A DNA stretch of 64,000 nt, taken from Hygrophila difformis. Lineage: Eukaryota > Streptophyta > Magnoliopsida > Lamiales > Acanthaceae. Location: contig JAOANR010000008.1 in the NCBI GenBank assembly GCA_030278955.1, forward strand, positions 36,278,148-36,342,147, read 5' to 3'. The position numbers and the translations under genes are program-made. Position 1 is the first letter of the stretch. Every line of letters starts with the position of its first letter. This document shows, piece by piece, positions 1-11,481 of this stretch. Under the pieces are notes generated by a model. That model was not told where the DNA came from. It saw nothing but the letters and a program-made list of their open reading frames with translations, and did no database searches.

Positions 1-1717
1 AGTGAATCGTTAGGGGGCACCCTGCAGAGCACTCACCCCTAATTTTAATTTATCAAGTTTGTAAGGGGATTTAGTTTTTAAAATCTGACTTCCATTGTAT
101 TCATTTAGAAACAATATCTCAATTCGTTTCAACCCTAAAGGTTAATTCCATGTTTCAACAAGATTTCAAAATTTCGTTTCGGTAAATCACAGTTTACTCC
201 AAAATTCGTCTAAAATCAGATTTAATTCCAAAAATTCCAAAATTTCATATCTGACTCGGAAACATCAAGATCTACAACTTTCGTGTTTTAACTTTTTCAA
301 TCCGAGATACCTAAGTAGGTCAAAAACGCTAATTTTCGCATAACAAGAAATCTGTCCGAGTTTAATACATCACAGATCAAAGATTTCAATTTCTACCATA
401 TCAATTCAACTCCAAATTTAATGAAATTTGACAGGGATCATCTTAAGACATTTATCTACAACTTTCATGTTCGGCCAAAGATCTAAAACAGCCTAGATCC
501 TATGTCAAAAACGAGATCAAGATCATTCCTAAGTTCTGTCCAAGATTTCAAGATCTAAAATCAAACAGTTCGGTTTCAACGGGTTTTCACCTATCAAATC
601 AACTCCAAAAATTCTCAAATTTTTACAGTAGCTAGGTCTAAGTCTTAGGAACGTTTTTCGTGTTTTAAGTTTTTCCGTTTGAGTTCGTTTTAAGGGTCGG
701 AAAAATTCAACAATTCTGTTGCGTCGGTAGAAAACAAAAGTAGACAGATTTAAGATTCTTGTCAAATCTTTTAGGTTTCGAATGTTTTAAAATCTCCCAA
801 AACCATGTAAGGTTAACTTACAGTGTCTATGAACGTCGGGAATGTCCAATTCGGAGGCGTGGCTTCCAGATCACCGTTTCTCCTCTCCGTTCGTCGGGTT
901 CTACGATCTAGATTCGATACGGGGGTGTAGAAAGAAAAAGGAGATGATTAGGATTCGTTTTCGAATCGTTTATTGAACAGAGATTGGACCGAGACTTACC
1001 ACGACTATGGAGATCTGTTGCGAACTCGTCCAACAGCGTTCGTCTTGGTTTCGTGCCTCCGACGACTCCGGATTAGGGTTTCGAGCGTATAGGATGCTTT
1101 AGGGTTTCGTAAACTTGTTCGGGGCTCCCAAGGGGCTTATTTATAGAATTCTAAGTCCCTAGGGCGTCCACGGCCGACCTAGAACTCTGGAGTCGAGAGG
1201 TGTTCAACCGAAAGTCGAAAAATCCGCGTTCGGGTGAGAGATTCACGCAACAAACGAATCTGTGGGTTGGCGCGGTCGTGGCGCGCTAAACCCCTTCCAC
1301 CGCGCGGCCACCGCGCCGTCTACGCCTGGACTTCGGTCCGGGCGGGTCGTGCGATCCGTCGTGCTTTTCCGCCTCTCTTTCGGGTTTCTATCCCTCTATG
1401 CTCCCGAATTCCGATTCCCGGGGTATATTCGAGTTCATACTTTCTCTCTAATTTTTATTCTTAGTCTAGTTGGATGTTTTGGACTCGAATACTCGAGTTC
1501 ATTAGTGTCGGGTTTTGGTGTACCATTTATCCATACTTTTGTTTAATTAAATTCCTTTAATTCCTTTTTAAGTAAAAATCTCATTTCTCATTTCCTTATA
1601 TTTATTTATTTCTTTTATTTGCTGGATTGGTTTATTTATTTATAATATTTATTTTATTTATTATTTATTTATTTAATTATTGTTTTATTTTATGTTGGAA
1701 AATTCTCGGGTATTACA
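1..1717 (-). repeat. E1 3' LTR (partial, 1717 of about 2597 bp)
   Basis: The sequence repeats 8562-10278 almost base for base. It ends with GGTATTACA next to the polypurine tract; in element sense the LTR therefore begins TGTAATACCC. About 880 bp lie beyond the left edge. It contains a TATA box in the element's sense at 1138-1145 and three degenerate copies of a repeat spaced about 185-195 bp (anchors at 274, 458 and 651). Confidence 0.95.
1138..1145 (-). promoter_or_regulatory. TATA box of the E1 3' LTR
   Basis: On the minus strand this reads TATAAATA, in the element's transcription sense. The same box lies at 9699-9706 in the 5' LTR, where it would drive the full-length RNA. The LTR copy here would read out leftwards, beyond the window. 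Confidence 0.6.
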
Positions 1718-1730
1718 GTCTACCCTCCTT
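1718..1730 (-). other. E1 polypurine tract adjoining the 3' LTR
   Basis: In element sense this reads AAGGAGGGTAGAC directly before the LTR start TGTAATACCC. It primes plus-strand DNA synthesis. The same tract, including a CTTCGAGGxCGAAG hairpin-like stretch just upstream, precedes the E2 3' LTR at 16127-16139, so this 3' end resembles E2 more than E3. Confidence 0.8.
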
Positions 1731-1938
1731 AAGAATCAACTTCGTCCTCGAAGTTGTGTTTCGGCTTTTCTCGTCTCGTGCTAAGGTCTTGTGTTTGTTT
1801 TATTATGTTGTGACTGAACTTAGAATTAAACTTCTAAGCTGCCTACGTACCCGGTAAAGGGATCAAGCCATAACGTAGTTCAAAAGTTTACAAGATTGCC
1901 CGAAAAATTAGGGGGTATGACATCCTCTCCCCCTTAAG
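1731..1938 (-). repeat. Relic LTR start plus a second polypurine tract, between E1 gag-pol and its real 3' LTR
   Basis: Directly after gag-pol there is a second purine run in element sense (1923-1938, CTTAAGGGGGAGAGGA). It is followed by a TGTCATACCCCC-like LTR start (1922 leftwards). About 190 bp of this segment matches the start of the E3 LTR: the 'TACGTAGGCAGCTTAGAA' stretch near 1830-1850 corresponds to 28462-28480. The real LTR then follows with its own polypurine tract. E1 therefore appears to carry a truncated LTR of an E3-like family inside its 3' untranslated region. Confidence 0.65.
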
Positions 1939-1945
1939 ATTGCAG

Positions 1946-4900
1946 TTATGTCCCCATAACTGTGTCGGTACCGGTTTGGAACAATGTCGGGTATCGTTCC
2001 CTCATGTCGGATTCTACTTCCCAAGTTGCCGTCTCACTTTCGTGGTTTGACCAAAGAACCTTGATCATCTTGATGGTTTTGTTCCTCGTTACTCGTTCCT
2101 TAGTATCGAGAATACGCACTGGGACTTCCTCATAAGTCAAATCTTCATCGAGCTCAATTATCTCCGGTTGAAGTACATGTGTCGGGTCCGGCACATACTT
2201 CTTTAGTTGCGAGACATGGAAGACATTATGAACTCTATCTAAGTGTGGCGGTAAAGCCAATCGGTAGGCTAGAGTTCCGACTCGTTCTAGAATTTCGTAA
2301 GGTCCTATGTATCGAGGACTTAACTTCCCTCGTTTGCCAAAGCGCATCACCCCCTTCATGGGTGATATCTTTAGCATGACCCTATCTCCCACTTGAAATT
2401 CTAGGTCTCGTCGTCTCACGTCGGCATAACTCTTTTGACGGTCTTGTGCGGCTTTCATCTTCCCTTGAATCACTTTGATTTGTTGAGCCATGTCTTCGAT
2501 AAGTTGTGGTCCCACTACCACGGACTTATCGTTTTCTTCCCAGCTCAAAGGACTTCGGCACTTTCGTCCATACAATGCCTCGAAAGGTGCCATGCCGATA
2601 CTCGCATGATAACTATTATTATAGGAAAACTCAATCAAGGGTAAATGAGATTCCCAATTCCCTTTGAATTCCAACACGCATGCTCTCAGCATGTCTTCTA
2701 GTGTTTGGATTGTTCTCTCGGTTTGTCCATCCGTCATCGGGTGGAATGCGGTGCTCATTTTGATTTGAGTACCGAGAGCTTTTTGTAACTCCGTCCAGAA
2801 ATGAGAGACAAATCTACTGTCTCTATCGGAAATGATATCATGTGGTACTCCATGTCCTCGTACCACATTATCAATGTAGGCTCGGGCCAATTGGTCCATA
2901 GTCCACGTGTCTTTCATTGGGATAAATATGGCTGTCTTCGTTAGCCTATCCACAATCACCCAAATCTTGTTCATGCCTTTAGGTGATCGGGGTAATCCCG
3001 AGACAAAGTCCATTGAGATGCTATCCCACTTCCAACTTGGAATCTCTAGTGGTTGCATCAATCCTAAGGGTTTATGTCGCACTGCCTTAACCTTTTGGCA
3101 GGTGAGACATCTCGCCACGAAATTTGCCACTTCCTTCTTCATTCCCGGCCACCAATAGATCTTCTTCAGATCTTTGTATAGCTTGTCACCTCCGGGATGT
3201 ACGGAGTATGGCGTGTTGTGCCCTTCCTCTATCAACCTTTGCTTCAATTCGGCACATTTAAGAGGCACACACCATCTACCTTTAAAACGGATGCTTCCAT
3301 CCTCGTGGACAGCAAATCCTATTGCCTTTCCTTCGGCAATATACCCTTTTATCTTCTCGAGTTTCGGGTCGCCCGGTTGAGCGAGTCGAATCTCGTCCAA
3401 TATTGGAGTTTCTACGACCATGGCATTGACCGTTTCTCTCACTGTGCCAGGATGCACAAGTTCTAACTCCAATCTTGCCAAATCCATGTACAATGCCGGC
3501 GGAATTACCAACGGGTTTGCCACGTGTTGGGTTTTCCGACTTAGGGCATCGGCTACCACATTTGCCTTCCCCTCGTGGTATGCTATCTCTAAATCGTAGT
3601 CTTTAATAAGTTCCAACCACCTTCGCTGTCTCAGATTCAACTCCTTCTGAGTGAATATATATTTCAAGCTCTTGTGGTCGGTGAACATTCGACACTTCCG
3701 CCCATAAAGATAATGTCTCCATATCTTTAGAGCGAAAACGACCGCTGCCAACTCCAGGTCATGTGTCGGATAATTTTCCTCGTGAGGTTTTAGTTGGCGT
3801 GATGCATAGGCTACGACTCTCGAGTCTTGCATCAAAACGCAACCTAAACCTTCCTTCGAAGCATCGCTATATACTTCGAAGTCACCATTCTCTGATGGTA
3901 ATGTTAATACGGGTGTGGTTGTGAGTCGTTTCTTCAGCTCTTGAAACGATGTCTCACATGCTTCGGTCCACTCGTATTTTGCTCCTTTCTTAAGTAGCTG
4001 GGTCAAAGGACGTGCAATCCTTGAAAAGTCCTTCACGAATCGTCTATAATATCCGGCTAATCCAAGGAAACTCCTTATTTCCGTTGGACTCTTGGGAGTT
4101 GCCCATTCAGTCACGGCAGAAACTTTTGCCGGATCCACTGATACTCCATCAGCGGATACTATGTGTCCGAGAAATGCCACTTCTTTCAGCCAGAAGTCAC
4201 ATTTCGACAGCTTACCGTATAGCTGATTTCTTCGCAAGATTTCCAACACTTGATGTAAGTGCTTCGCATGCTCCTCCTCGCTCTTCGAGTAGATCAGGAT
4301 GTCGTCGATGAACACTACGACGCACTGATCTAACAATTCTCGGAACACGTTGTTCATGAGATTCATGAACATGGCCGGAGCATTTGTTAGCCCGAAGGAT
4401 AACACTGTGAACTCGTAATGGCCATATCGTGTTCGAAACGCCGTCTTTGGAATGTCCTTCTCGGCAATCCTCAATTGATGATACCCAGATCGCAAATCGA
4501 TCTTCGAGAATACTGAAGCTCCCTTCAGTTGATCAAACAGATCCTCTATTCTCGGTAGGGGGTATTTATTCTTAATAGTCACTTGGTTTAGTCCTCGGTA
4601 ATCTATGCAAAGACGTAATCCTCCGTCTTTCTTCTTGACAAACAAAACCGGTGCTCCCCAAGGGGACGTACTCGGTCTTATGTAACCTTTTCCCAATAGC
4701 TCCTCGAGTTGTTCCTTTAACTCCTTCATTTCCAGCGGTGCCATCCGGTACGGAGCTTTCGAGACAGGCTCTGTCCCCGGAATGAGATCTATCGTGAATT
4801 CAAGATCTCTCTCAGGTGGCATGCCCGGAACGTCTTCAGGGAACACGTCCGGGTATTCTCTTACCACTGGTATGCTATCAACCTTGTTCTCTCCCGCCTC

Positions 4901-6676
4901 AAGGTTGTGCACATAGCACGCATATAGTTCATACCCCTTACGCATCAAGTTGCTTAGTTTAAGTGCACTAACGATTTTGTTACTTTTCTTAGGGGGCTGA
5001 AAGTAAAAGATCACTCTCTTTCCCCTACTTTTTGACAAGGTGATCTTTTGCTTTTGGCATTCGATCACCGCTTTATACTGGAATAGCCAATCCATCCCCA
5101 GTATGATGTCAAAGTCTCTTAAGTTAAATTCTACCAAGTTCGCGAAGAATTCTACGTTCTTTATCACTATAGGAATTCCGTTATATCGTTTAGAGCAAGA
5201 CACTACTTCTCCAGAAGGCAATTGAATTCCTAAGCTAATTCTCTCGCACTTAGGTAGATCTAACTCAGGCACTATCCTTGATGCAATAATTGAGCAACTA
5301 GCTCCGGAATCAAATAAAATTCTAAGGGGTGTATTCAAAACATGAAATGTACCTGCCATCACCTCTCCTTGCGCAGGCACGTCCGCTTGGTTTACCACGT
5401 TCAGCCTCCCCATAGGGCGTCCCTGATTGCCCTGCTGATTCGCATTCGGTTGCTGATTTTGTTGCTGGTTTTGATTCTGTGGGGGCGGAGGTCGTTGGTT
5501 CTGGTTCTGGTTTTGCGGCCTATTTTGAGGGGGTCTGTACCCTTGGTTATTCCCATTTCGCCCGTTTTGGTTTTGAGGCTGCTCTTGCCCTGCGACCAAA
5601 TCGTCCCTCTTCGTTATGTTCTCGAGCCTAGTTCGACATTCCCGTCGAACGTGACCCATTCGACCGCATCGGTAACAAGCGCCTTGTTGCGGGCATCCCC
5701 TTGCCAGATGTGGTCGTCCACATCGCGGGCAAGGCGGTACCGGATCTTCTTGATTGAACCTCCTTCCCGTGTTGTTTTGTTGGGGCCTATTCGACCCTCT
5801 GCGTTGCTCGTTCCTTCCAGTGTTGTTCTCGTTTCGTGAATCTCGGCTTCTCTTGTCGTGAGGACCCCTGCTGGACTCCCCACTCACTCTTCTTTTCAGC
5901 TGCTGCACGCGTGCTACCGCTACAGCGCGATCGTATACGGCTTGCAAATCGGGGTAGTGTACTCCCGCGATCACTTCACGCACAGACAGGTTCAGTCCCA
6001 TCTCGAACTTCTGTGCCTTTTCCGCATCAGTAGGTACTAGCCTTGGTGCGAACCTCACCAGCTCCTTGAAGCGGGTGTAGTATTCCTGCACCGTTTGGCT
6101 TCCTTGCTTCAACGACAGGAATTCTTCGTACATGGCAGCTTTGGTACTCAAGGGATAGAATCGATCCCTGAGTAGTTCCATCATCTCCATCCACGAGTAA
6201 GGCTCGTCATCCTCAGTTAGTTTGGCTTGCGTTGCTTGCCACCAGTCATCAGCTTCGCCTCCCAAGTAGTATGAAGCGACATGTACCCTTTCTCCTTCCG
6301 GACATTTGACCGCTCCCAGCAGCTTGTCGAAAGTCCGGATCCATTCCTCCAGTTTAGCTGGATCCTCCTCACCAGCATAGTGGGGCGGCTGGTAGGGATT
6401 CACCATCGCCAGGTAGTTAGGGCGAGCTTGGGGCGGAGGTACCGCCGCAGCTTGACCCTGGTTGACTTGCGCATTTCCGAGCGCAATCAACACTTCCTCT
6501 ATCGTCCTAAGACGATCGCCCACATTGTTCGGTGCGGGGGCGTCCTGCGCACCTTGGGGCTGTTCCTCATCAGGTTGGTTTGGTTCGGTGACGTTTGGTG
6601 GTGTTTCAGTAGGTGTTTCAGTGGTGGTTTGGGGAGCAGGTTGGGCTCTGCCTCTTCCTCTTCCTCTGGGTGCCAT
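1946..6676 (-). CDS. E1 gag-pol polyprotein (Tekay/Del chromovirus), intact
   Basis: Capsid, protease, reverse transcriptase, RNase H, integrase and chromodomain in one open frame. I start at the MAPRG methionine (6676) because E3 starts in the same way; an upstream in-frame ATG at 6718 would add 14 residues. Residues counted from 6718 are: zinc knuckles (CPRCGRPH..., CYRCGRMGH...) near 335-365; protease LFDSGAS near 468; RT with [11 protein letters not shown] near 800; RNase H YSDAS near 946 and TDHKS near 1011; integrase HHCC starting HPGGDK near 1176; D, D and E at SMDF, SDRDSRF and DGQTE near 1236, 1299 and 1330; GPY motif near 1471; and a chromodomain-like end near 1530-1580. All catalytic motifs are present and there are no stops. 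With near-identical LTRs this is a candidate autonomous element. Lineage is from recognised motifs, not from a tree. Confidence 0.95.
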   Translation of the reverse strand: MAPRGRGRGRAQPAPQTTTETPTETPPNVTEPNQPDEEQPQGAQDAPAPNNVGDRLRTIEEVLIALGNAQVNQGQAAAVPPPQARPNYLAMVNPYQPPHYAGEEDPAKLEEWIRTFDKLLGAVKCPEGERVHVASYYLGGEADDWWQATQAKLTEDDEPYSWMEMMELLRDRFYPLSTKAAMYEEFLSLKQGSQTVQEYYTRFKELVRFAPRLVPTDAEKAQKFEMGLNLSVREVIAGVHYPDLQAVYDRAVAVARVQQLKRRVSGESSRGPHDKRSRDSRNENNTGRNEQRRGSNRPQQNNTGRRFNQEDPVPPCPRCGRPHLARGCPQQGACYRCGRMGHVRRECRTRLENITKRDDLVAGQEQPQNQNGRNGNNQGYRPPQNRPQNQNQNQRPPPPQNQNQQQNQQPNANQQGNQGRPMGRLNVVNQADVPAQGEVMAGTFHVLNTPLRILFDSGASCSIIASRIVPELDLPKCERISLGIQLPSGEVVSCSKRYNGIPIVIKNVEFFANLVEFNLRDFDIILGMDWLFQYKAVIECQKQKITLSKSRGKRVIFYFQPPKKSNKIVSALKLSNLMRKGYELYACYVHNLEAGENKVDSIPVVREYPDVFPEDVPGMPPERDLEFTIDLIPGTEPVSKAPYRMAPLEMKELKEQLEELLGKGYIRPSTSPWGAPVLFVKKKDGGLRLCIDYRGLNQVTIKNKYPLPRIEDLFDQLKGASVFSKIDLRSGYHQLRIAEKDIPKTAFRTRYGHYEFTVLSFGLTNAPAMFMNLMNNVFRELLDQCVVVFIDDILIYSKSEEEHAKHLHQVLEILRRNQLYGKLSKCDFWLKEVAFLGHIVSADGVSVDPAKVSAVTEWATPKSPTEIRSFLGLAGYYRRFVKDFSRIARPLTQLLKKGAKYEWTEACETSFQELKKRLTTTPVLTLPSENGDFEVYSDASKEGLGCVLMQDSRVVAYASRQLKPHEENYPTHDLELAAVVFALKIWRHYLYGRKCRMFTDHKSLKYIFTQKELNLRQRRWLELIKDYDLEIAYHEGKANVVADALSRKTQHVANPLVIPPALYMDLARLELELVHPGTVRETVNAMVVETPILDEIRLAQPGDPKLEKIKGYIAEGKAIGFAVHEDGSIRFKGRWCVPLKCAELKQRLIEEGHNTPYSVHPGGDKLYKDLKKIYWWPGMKKEVANFVARCLTCQKVKAVRHKPLGLMQPLEIPSWKWDSISMDFVSGLPRSPKGMNKIWVIVDRLTKTAIFIPMKDTWTMDQLARAYIDNVVRGHGVPHDIISDRDSRFVSHFWTELQKALGTQIKMSTAFHPMTDGQTERTIQTLEDMLRACVLEFKGNWESHLPLIEFSYNNSYHASIGMAPFEALYGRKCRSPLSWEENDKSVVVGPQLIEDMAQQIKVIQGKMKAAQDRQKSYADVRRRDLEFQVGDRVMLKISPMKGVMRFGKRGKLSPRYIGPYEILERVGTLAYRLALPPHLDRVHNVFHVSQLKKYVPDPTHVLQPEIIELDEDLTYEEVPVRILDTKERVTRNKTIKMIKVLWSNHESETATWEVESDMRERYPTLFQTGTDTVMGT

Positions 6677-6938
6677 TCTGGTACAAATAGGATAGTTTAG
6701 GACTGATAAATTTAGCATATAGTCTAAGCAATTTGTATGAATGTATATGTGTGTAGTAATTTAGCACGTGGTGCTTTGTTCGAACTAAGGAGCATCGTAT
6801 GCTTCGAGGTTTTATTTTATTTTGTTTTGTTTTGTTTTGATTTAAAAAAAATAAATCGGCATTTTATTTCCTCATAAGAAATTTTAGTACAAAAGTAGAA
6901 ATACTTTTCTAGCAAAACAATGTCTAACAGTAGAATCT

Positions 6939-7274
6939 CTAGTGCCTCATGACGTCTCTCGGCGGGGTAGCAGGATCTTCCTCCGGATCTTCCTCCTCCG
7001 AACTCGGCGGTAGTAGGTCGTCAAAGATAGTGTTTAAGTCTTGCCCGTGGGCATCGATGTATTCCTTTAATATTAAGTTTTGTGTAGTGAGGGTTTGGAC
7101 TTGGCGCTCGAGTTGGTTTATGCGGTGATGATCCGCCTCTCTCAAGTTGCCCATGTGATGTAAATTAGCCTCCATTTGAGCCATACGGTACTTCATCTGC
7201 TCTAGGGTCTGGTGGGAATCGAGATGAACGCTCATCATCCTGACCATCAACTGCATCATGTCCTGACTAGCCAT
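6939..7274 (-). CDS. E1 leader ORF: 111-residue coiled-coil protein with an acidic tail
   Basis: This ORF lies between the primer binding site and gag, on the same strand as gag-pol and about 260 nt upstream of it. The first half is rich in Met, Gln and Leu with heptad-like spacing (LEQMKYRMAQMEANL, then INQLERQVQTLTTQNLILKEYI). That suggests a coiled coil over residues 20-75. The last 30 residues are acidic (SSEEEDPEEDPAT). I do not recognise a family. E2 has a leader ORF in the same position with the same design (10417-10935), which argues against chance. Additional ORFs in the leaders of some plant LTR elements are known in general, but their function is not established here. No translation evidence can be seen from sequence. 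Confidence 0.5.
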   Translation of the reverse strand: MASQDMMQLMVRMMSVHLDSHQTLEQMKYRMAQMEANLHHMGNLREADHHRINQLERQVQTLTTQNLILKEYIDAHGQDLNTIFDDLLPPSSEEEDPEEDPATPPRDVMRH

Positions 7275-7299
7275 CTAGCGCAAGCAAGAGATCTAAGTT

Positions 7300-7443
7300 A
7301 ATATTCGCCAAGATTCTAGGTTCGAGTTTCCAAGATTCTAAGTTCAAGTTTCGCCAAGATGCTAAGTTCAAGTTTCGCAAAGATTCTAAGTTCAAGTTTC
7401 GCCAAGATTCTAAGTTCAAGTTTCGCCAAGATGCTAAGTTCAT
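7300..7443 (-). repeat. 24-bp tandem repeat in the E1 leader
   Basis: About six copies of a 24-bp unit (AAGTTCAAGTTTCGCCAAGA...) run between the leader ORF and the primer binding site. Units differ by one or two bases and some are shortened. Confidence 0.85.
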
Positions 7444-7664
7444 AGCAGAGATGCAACATGCATATGCAAATGATATTTCCCCCCAATAATAATTTAATAC
7501 CCATATATTTTTCCCATGGGTTTTAAAATAAAATTTCTCCATGGAAATAAAAATTTAAAATTTAAAATATGTCAAAATATTAATAATAGCTTAAAAATAA
7601 TAATGGTTTAAAAATAATAGTTTAAAAATAATAATGGTTTAAAAATAATAATTTGAAAATAGCC

Positions 7665-7678
7665 GGGCTCTGATACCA
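7665..7678 (-). other. E1 primer binding site (initiator tRNA-Met type)
   Basis: The minus strand reads TGGTATCAGAGCCC, three bases inside the end of the 5' LTR. This is the usual plant primer site complementary to the 3' end of initiator tRNA-Met. It fixes the 5' LTR as the right-hand copy. Confidence 0.9.
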
Positions 7679-7681
7679 ACT

Positions 7682-10278
7682 TGTAACACCCCGGTTTTTG
7701 GTAACCCAGGTCGGGATGTCACCGCCACATCTCCCTAGTAAGACACGGTTTCTCCGAGCTTACTAAAGAGATGCAAGGCTAGGTATTACAGTGTTTAAAA
7801 CATTTAAAGCATTCAAAATAGCCCATACAATATAAATCGAAAATAATAATAGCATAGCGCAGCGGAAATATTTAGTTTAGTACAGTATCGCAGCGGAAAA
7901 TTTAAATAGGGCCGACATGGCCAAAACACGGGTTAAACAGGCCCGTTCATAACATAGTCTAAGTACGAAATTTAAAAGCAAAGTAAAAGTTCCCAAAATC
8001 CCATGCATGATTCGTGCTCACACATGCTCATTCCACATATTCTGTAAAGAAAGGAATAAAAATGGTTTTGATCAGCAAAATTGCTGAGTAAGTTAACACA
8101 TGCATGATCGTAGGGTTTAAAAGCCATAACTTTAATAATTTAACAAAAGCATGATAATAACATAATATTTGATTTCATATAATCCATATCATATAGCACA
8201 ATCTATCTCAGGCTCTATTTAATAACACCTATCACATGGTCCAAGATAATAACCATAATTTAAGTAAAGCATTTAATAATTTAATTGGACAACAATATCA
8301 TTTAATCTAGTTTAGTTTAATTTAGAATCCCCATTACATTCCCGATTTGGTATCTCAAGTTTCACGATAAAGATCGCGATGTCAACAAGTTTAGCCGGTA
8401 GCCCGGCGGCCGCAGCCGTATCAGCCATACCCAGTACCACTCCGGAGCCTCGGGAAACCCATACGGATATTCACGAGAGTGTAGGCTCTAAGTTTCGCCG
8501 TTTTGGCAATATCACATTTCAAGTATAGCGCGCGGGGTCACCATCGTCCATTACGGCACGAAGTGAATCGTTAGGGGGCACCCTGCAGAGCACTCACCCC
8601 TAATTTTAATTTATCAAGTTTGTAAGGGGATTTAGTTTTTAAAATCTGACTTCCATTGTATTCATTTAGAAACAATATCTCAATTCGTTTCAACCCTAAA
8701 GGTTAATTCCATGTTTCAACAAGATTTCAAAATTTCGTTTCGGTAAATCACAGTTTACTCCAAAATTCGTCTAAAATCAGATTTAATTCCAAAAATTCCA
8801 AAATTTCATATCTGACTCGGAAACATCAAGATCTACAACTTTCGTGTTTTAACTTTTTCAATCCGAGATACCTAAGTAGGTCAAAAACGCTAATTTTCGC
8901 ATAACAAGAAATCTGTCCGAGTTTAATACATCACAGATCAAAGATTTCAATTTCTACCATATCAATTCAACTCCAAATTTAATGAAATTTGACAGGGATC
9001 ATCTTAAGACATTTATCTACAACTTTCATGTTCGGCCAAAGATCTAAAACAGCCTAGATCCTATGTCAAAAACGAGATCAAGATCATTCCTAAGTTCTGT
9101 CCAAGATTTCAAGATCTAAAATCAAACAGTTCGGTTTCAACGGGTTTTCACCTATCAAATCAACTCCAAAAATTCTCAAATTTTTACAGTAGCTAGGTCT
9201 AAGTCTTAGGAACGTTTTTCGTGTTTTAAGTTTTTCCGTTTGAGTTCGTTTTAAGGGTCGGAAAAATTCAACAATTCTGTTGCGTCGGTAGAAAACAAAA
9301 GTAGACAGATTTAAGATTCTTGTCAAATCTTTTAGGTTTCGAATGTTTTAAAATCTCCCAAAACCATGTAAGGTTAACTTACAGTGTCTATGAACGTCGG
9401 GAATGTCCAATTCGGAGGCGTGGCTTCCAGATCACCGTTTCTCCTCTCCGTTCGTCGGGTTCTACGATCTAGATTCGATACGGGGGTGTAGAAAGAAAAA
9501 GGAGATGATTAGGATTCGTTTTCGAATCGTTTATTGAACAGAGATTGGACCGAGACTTACCACGACTATGGAGATCTGTTGCGAACTCGTCCAACAGCGT
9601 TCGTCTTGGTTTCGTGCCTCCGACGACTCCGGATTAGGGTTTCGAGCGTATAGGATGCTTTAGGGTTTCGTAAACTTGTTCGGGGCTCCCAAGGGGCTTA
9701 TTTATAGAATTCTAAGTCCCTAGGGCGTCCACGGCCGACCTAGAACTCTGGAGTCGAGAGGTGTTCAACCGAAAGTCGAAAAATCCGCGTTCGGGTGAGA
9801 GATTCACGCAACAAATGAATCTGTGGGTTGGCGCGGTCGTGGCGCGCTAAACCCCTTCCACCGCGCGGCCACCGCGCCGTCTACGCCTGGACTTCGGTCC
9901 GGGCGGGTCGTGCGATCCGTCGTGCTTTTCCGCCTCTCTTTCGGGTTTCTATCCCTCTATGCTCCCGAATTCCGATTCCCGGGGTATATTCGAGTTCATA
10001 CTTTCTCTCTAATTTTTATTCTTAGTCTAGTTGGATGTTTTGGACTCGAATACTCGAGTTCATTAGTGTCGGGTTTTGGTGTACCATTTATCCATACTTT
10101 TGTTTAATTAAATTCCTTTAATTCCTTTTTAAGTAAAAATCTCATTTCTCATTTCCTTATATTTATTTATTTCTTTTATTTGCTGGATTGGTTTATTTAT
10201 TTATAATATTTATTTTATTTATTATTTATTTATTTAATTATTGTTTTATTTTATGTTGGAAAATTCTCGGGTATTACA
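7682..10278 (-). repeat. E1 5' LTR (complete, 2597 bp)
   Basis: On the plus strand it runs from TGTAACACCCC to GGGTATTACA, so the ends are TG...CA in both senses. A TATA box in element sense lies at 9699-9706. Its first 60 bp resemble the E3 LTR start at 25786. It holds the same degenerate repeat of about 187 bp as the 3' LTR (anchors near 8835, 9019 and 9212). Confidence 0.95.
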
Positions 10279-10416
10279 ATATATTTTTTTTAAATACATA
10301 TGCCAAGTATTAAATATTTTATAATGGGAACGGGACACACACACGTACGCATATAGGCAGCAGAACTTTTTAGCACATAAATATATATGTATATTTTCTA
10401 ACCAAATTTTCCCCAG

Positions 10417-10935
10417 ATGTCAAACCCTGCACACTCAGCGCTCTCAGACTATGTATCCCGTTTGACCGAGCGTGTGGTGAAGCTGAGGAACGAAGTCCGG
10501 GTACACGAGGACGATATATCCAAGTTGACTGAGAAGATAGCCAAGGCAGAAGCGGAGAAAGAATATGAGCAGAACATTCGATACCAAGCGATGTCGAAGG
10601 GCCAGGACGACGAGGAGCAGAAGGATGTTATCATTGCAAACCAGCAACAGCAGTTCTACTCACTTGAGGCCCAGGAATCCACCTTCATGGAAGAACTCCG
10701 TTTCTTTCATACGAATTGGGGGCCCAGGAAGAAGGCGAAGCCGGATACTACGGTCATGGAAGACAAGCGGGTGATTTGGGAGGCAACGCCCGCCTCTACT
10801 AGCGTCGCTGGAGCCGCCCGGGCTACCCTAGTGTTGGACGAGTCCGACCCTGAGGAAGAGGAGGAGGAGGGGGAGGATGTCGAGCGAGGATTCGGACTTG
10901 CAGCGACCGAGCACCTATTTATCTGCTTTCCTTAG
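10417..10935 (+). CDS. E2 leader ORF: 172-residue coiled-coil protein with an acidic tail
   Basis: This ORF is upstream of gag in E2, on the gag strand, and unbroken although gag-pol is riddled with stops. Residues 8-60 look like a coiled coil (LSDYVSRLTERVVKLRNEV, DDISKLTEKIAKAEAEKEYE). There is a Gln-rich stretch near 75 (NQQQQF), a basic patch (PRKKAKP) near 103, and a strongly acidic run near 142-155 (ESDPEEEEEEGEDVE). The general plan matches the E1 leader ORF, but I see no clear residue-level homology. No family is recognised. It could be a real element protein or an ORF kept open by chance in a purine-rich leader. Comparing related copies for synonymous bias would decide. Confidence 0.5.
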   Translation: MSNPAHSALSDYVSRLTERVVKLRNEVRVHEDDISKLTEKIAKAEAEKEYEQNIRYQAMSKGQDDEEQKDVIIANQQQQFYSLEAQESTFMEELRFFHTNWGPRKKAKPDTTVMEDKRVIWEATPASTSVAGAARATLVLDESDPEEEEEEGEDVERGFGLAATEHLFICFP

Positions 10936-11216
10936 GATCTACCTCGCTTGACTAGTTGTCTGTTAGGATTATCATGTACTGGTATTGACTATTACTGTCC
11001 ATTTTCATTGGTAAGATCTCGGGGACGTTTACCCCACTAGTGGATCTACAAAGTGATATCATTTTAAAGGATTGGTCTAGGCCATTCCTTATTTTCGGAT
11101 ATATATTAAAATTAAAAATTGTGCTATCTCATCTTGCCTTAGCACTACTTAAGGGCGTGACTTAGGGGATGCCCTAGATTTAGAGGACTATGAACAGCGC
11201 ATAAATAATTAATTAA

Positions 11217-11217
<1 letters not shown>

Positions 11218-11283
<66 letters not shown>
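11218..11283. repeat. (TAA)n microsatellite in the E2 leader
   Basis: About 22 perfect TAA units, followed by imperfect TAACAATAG-type units to about 11370. It lies between the leader ORF and gag. Confidence 0.97.
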
Positions 11284-11286
<3 letters not shown>

Positions 11287-11481
11287 TAGTAATAGTAACA
11301 ATAAAACAAATAAATAAATAACAATAATATAATAATAATGATAACAGTAATAATAAAACAGATAAATAAATATCGATAATTAATGACTAAGTAAGAAGGA
11401 CTTTCCCTCACGGTTGAATTAATTGTTGCCTTTCAGAAGCCTCCACGCGGATGCCCAAGGAAACACCCTGTGAACCCACCC

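Larger units (their letters stand above)
1..10278 (-). mobile_element. E1: Tekay/Del-type chromoviral Ty3/gypsy LTR retrotransposon, young, cut by the left window edge
   Basis: The parts run right to left on the minus strand: 5' LTR (7682-10278), primer binding site, leader ORF, gag-pol, polypurine tract, then the 3' LTR (1-1717, the rest off-window). The two LTRs are offset by 8561 bp. By eye they differ at one base over the shared 1717 bp (C at 1256, T at 9817), and the polyprotein frame is open, so insertion was recent. The C-terminal chromodomain-like tail with its VLWSNH and ATWE motifs is what I associate with the Tekay/Del lineage. The right flank (ATATA at 10279) leads straight into the leader of E2, so E1 is most likely nested in E2. 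The matching left target-site copy lies outside the window. Confidence 0.93.

Noticed and set aside
1..1717. Treating the left copy as a solo LTR
   Set aside because: It abuts a polypurine tract and an intact gag-pol with a matching LTR at 7682-10278, so it is the 3' LTR of E1.
5342..5839. 165-codon plus-strand ORF
   Set aside because: Antisense shadow of the E1 gag/protease region; several similar shadows occur along E1 and E3.
11145..11411. ORF with a long poly-tyrosine run
   Set aside because: It is the reverse strand of the (TAA)n microsatellite.
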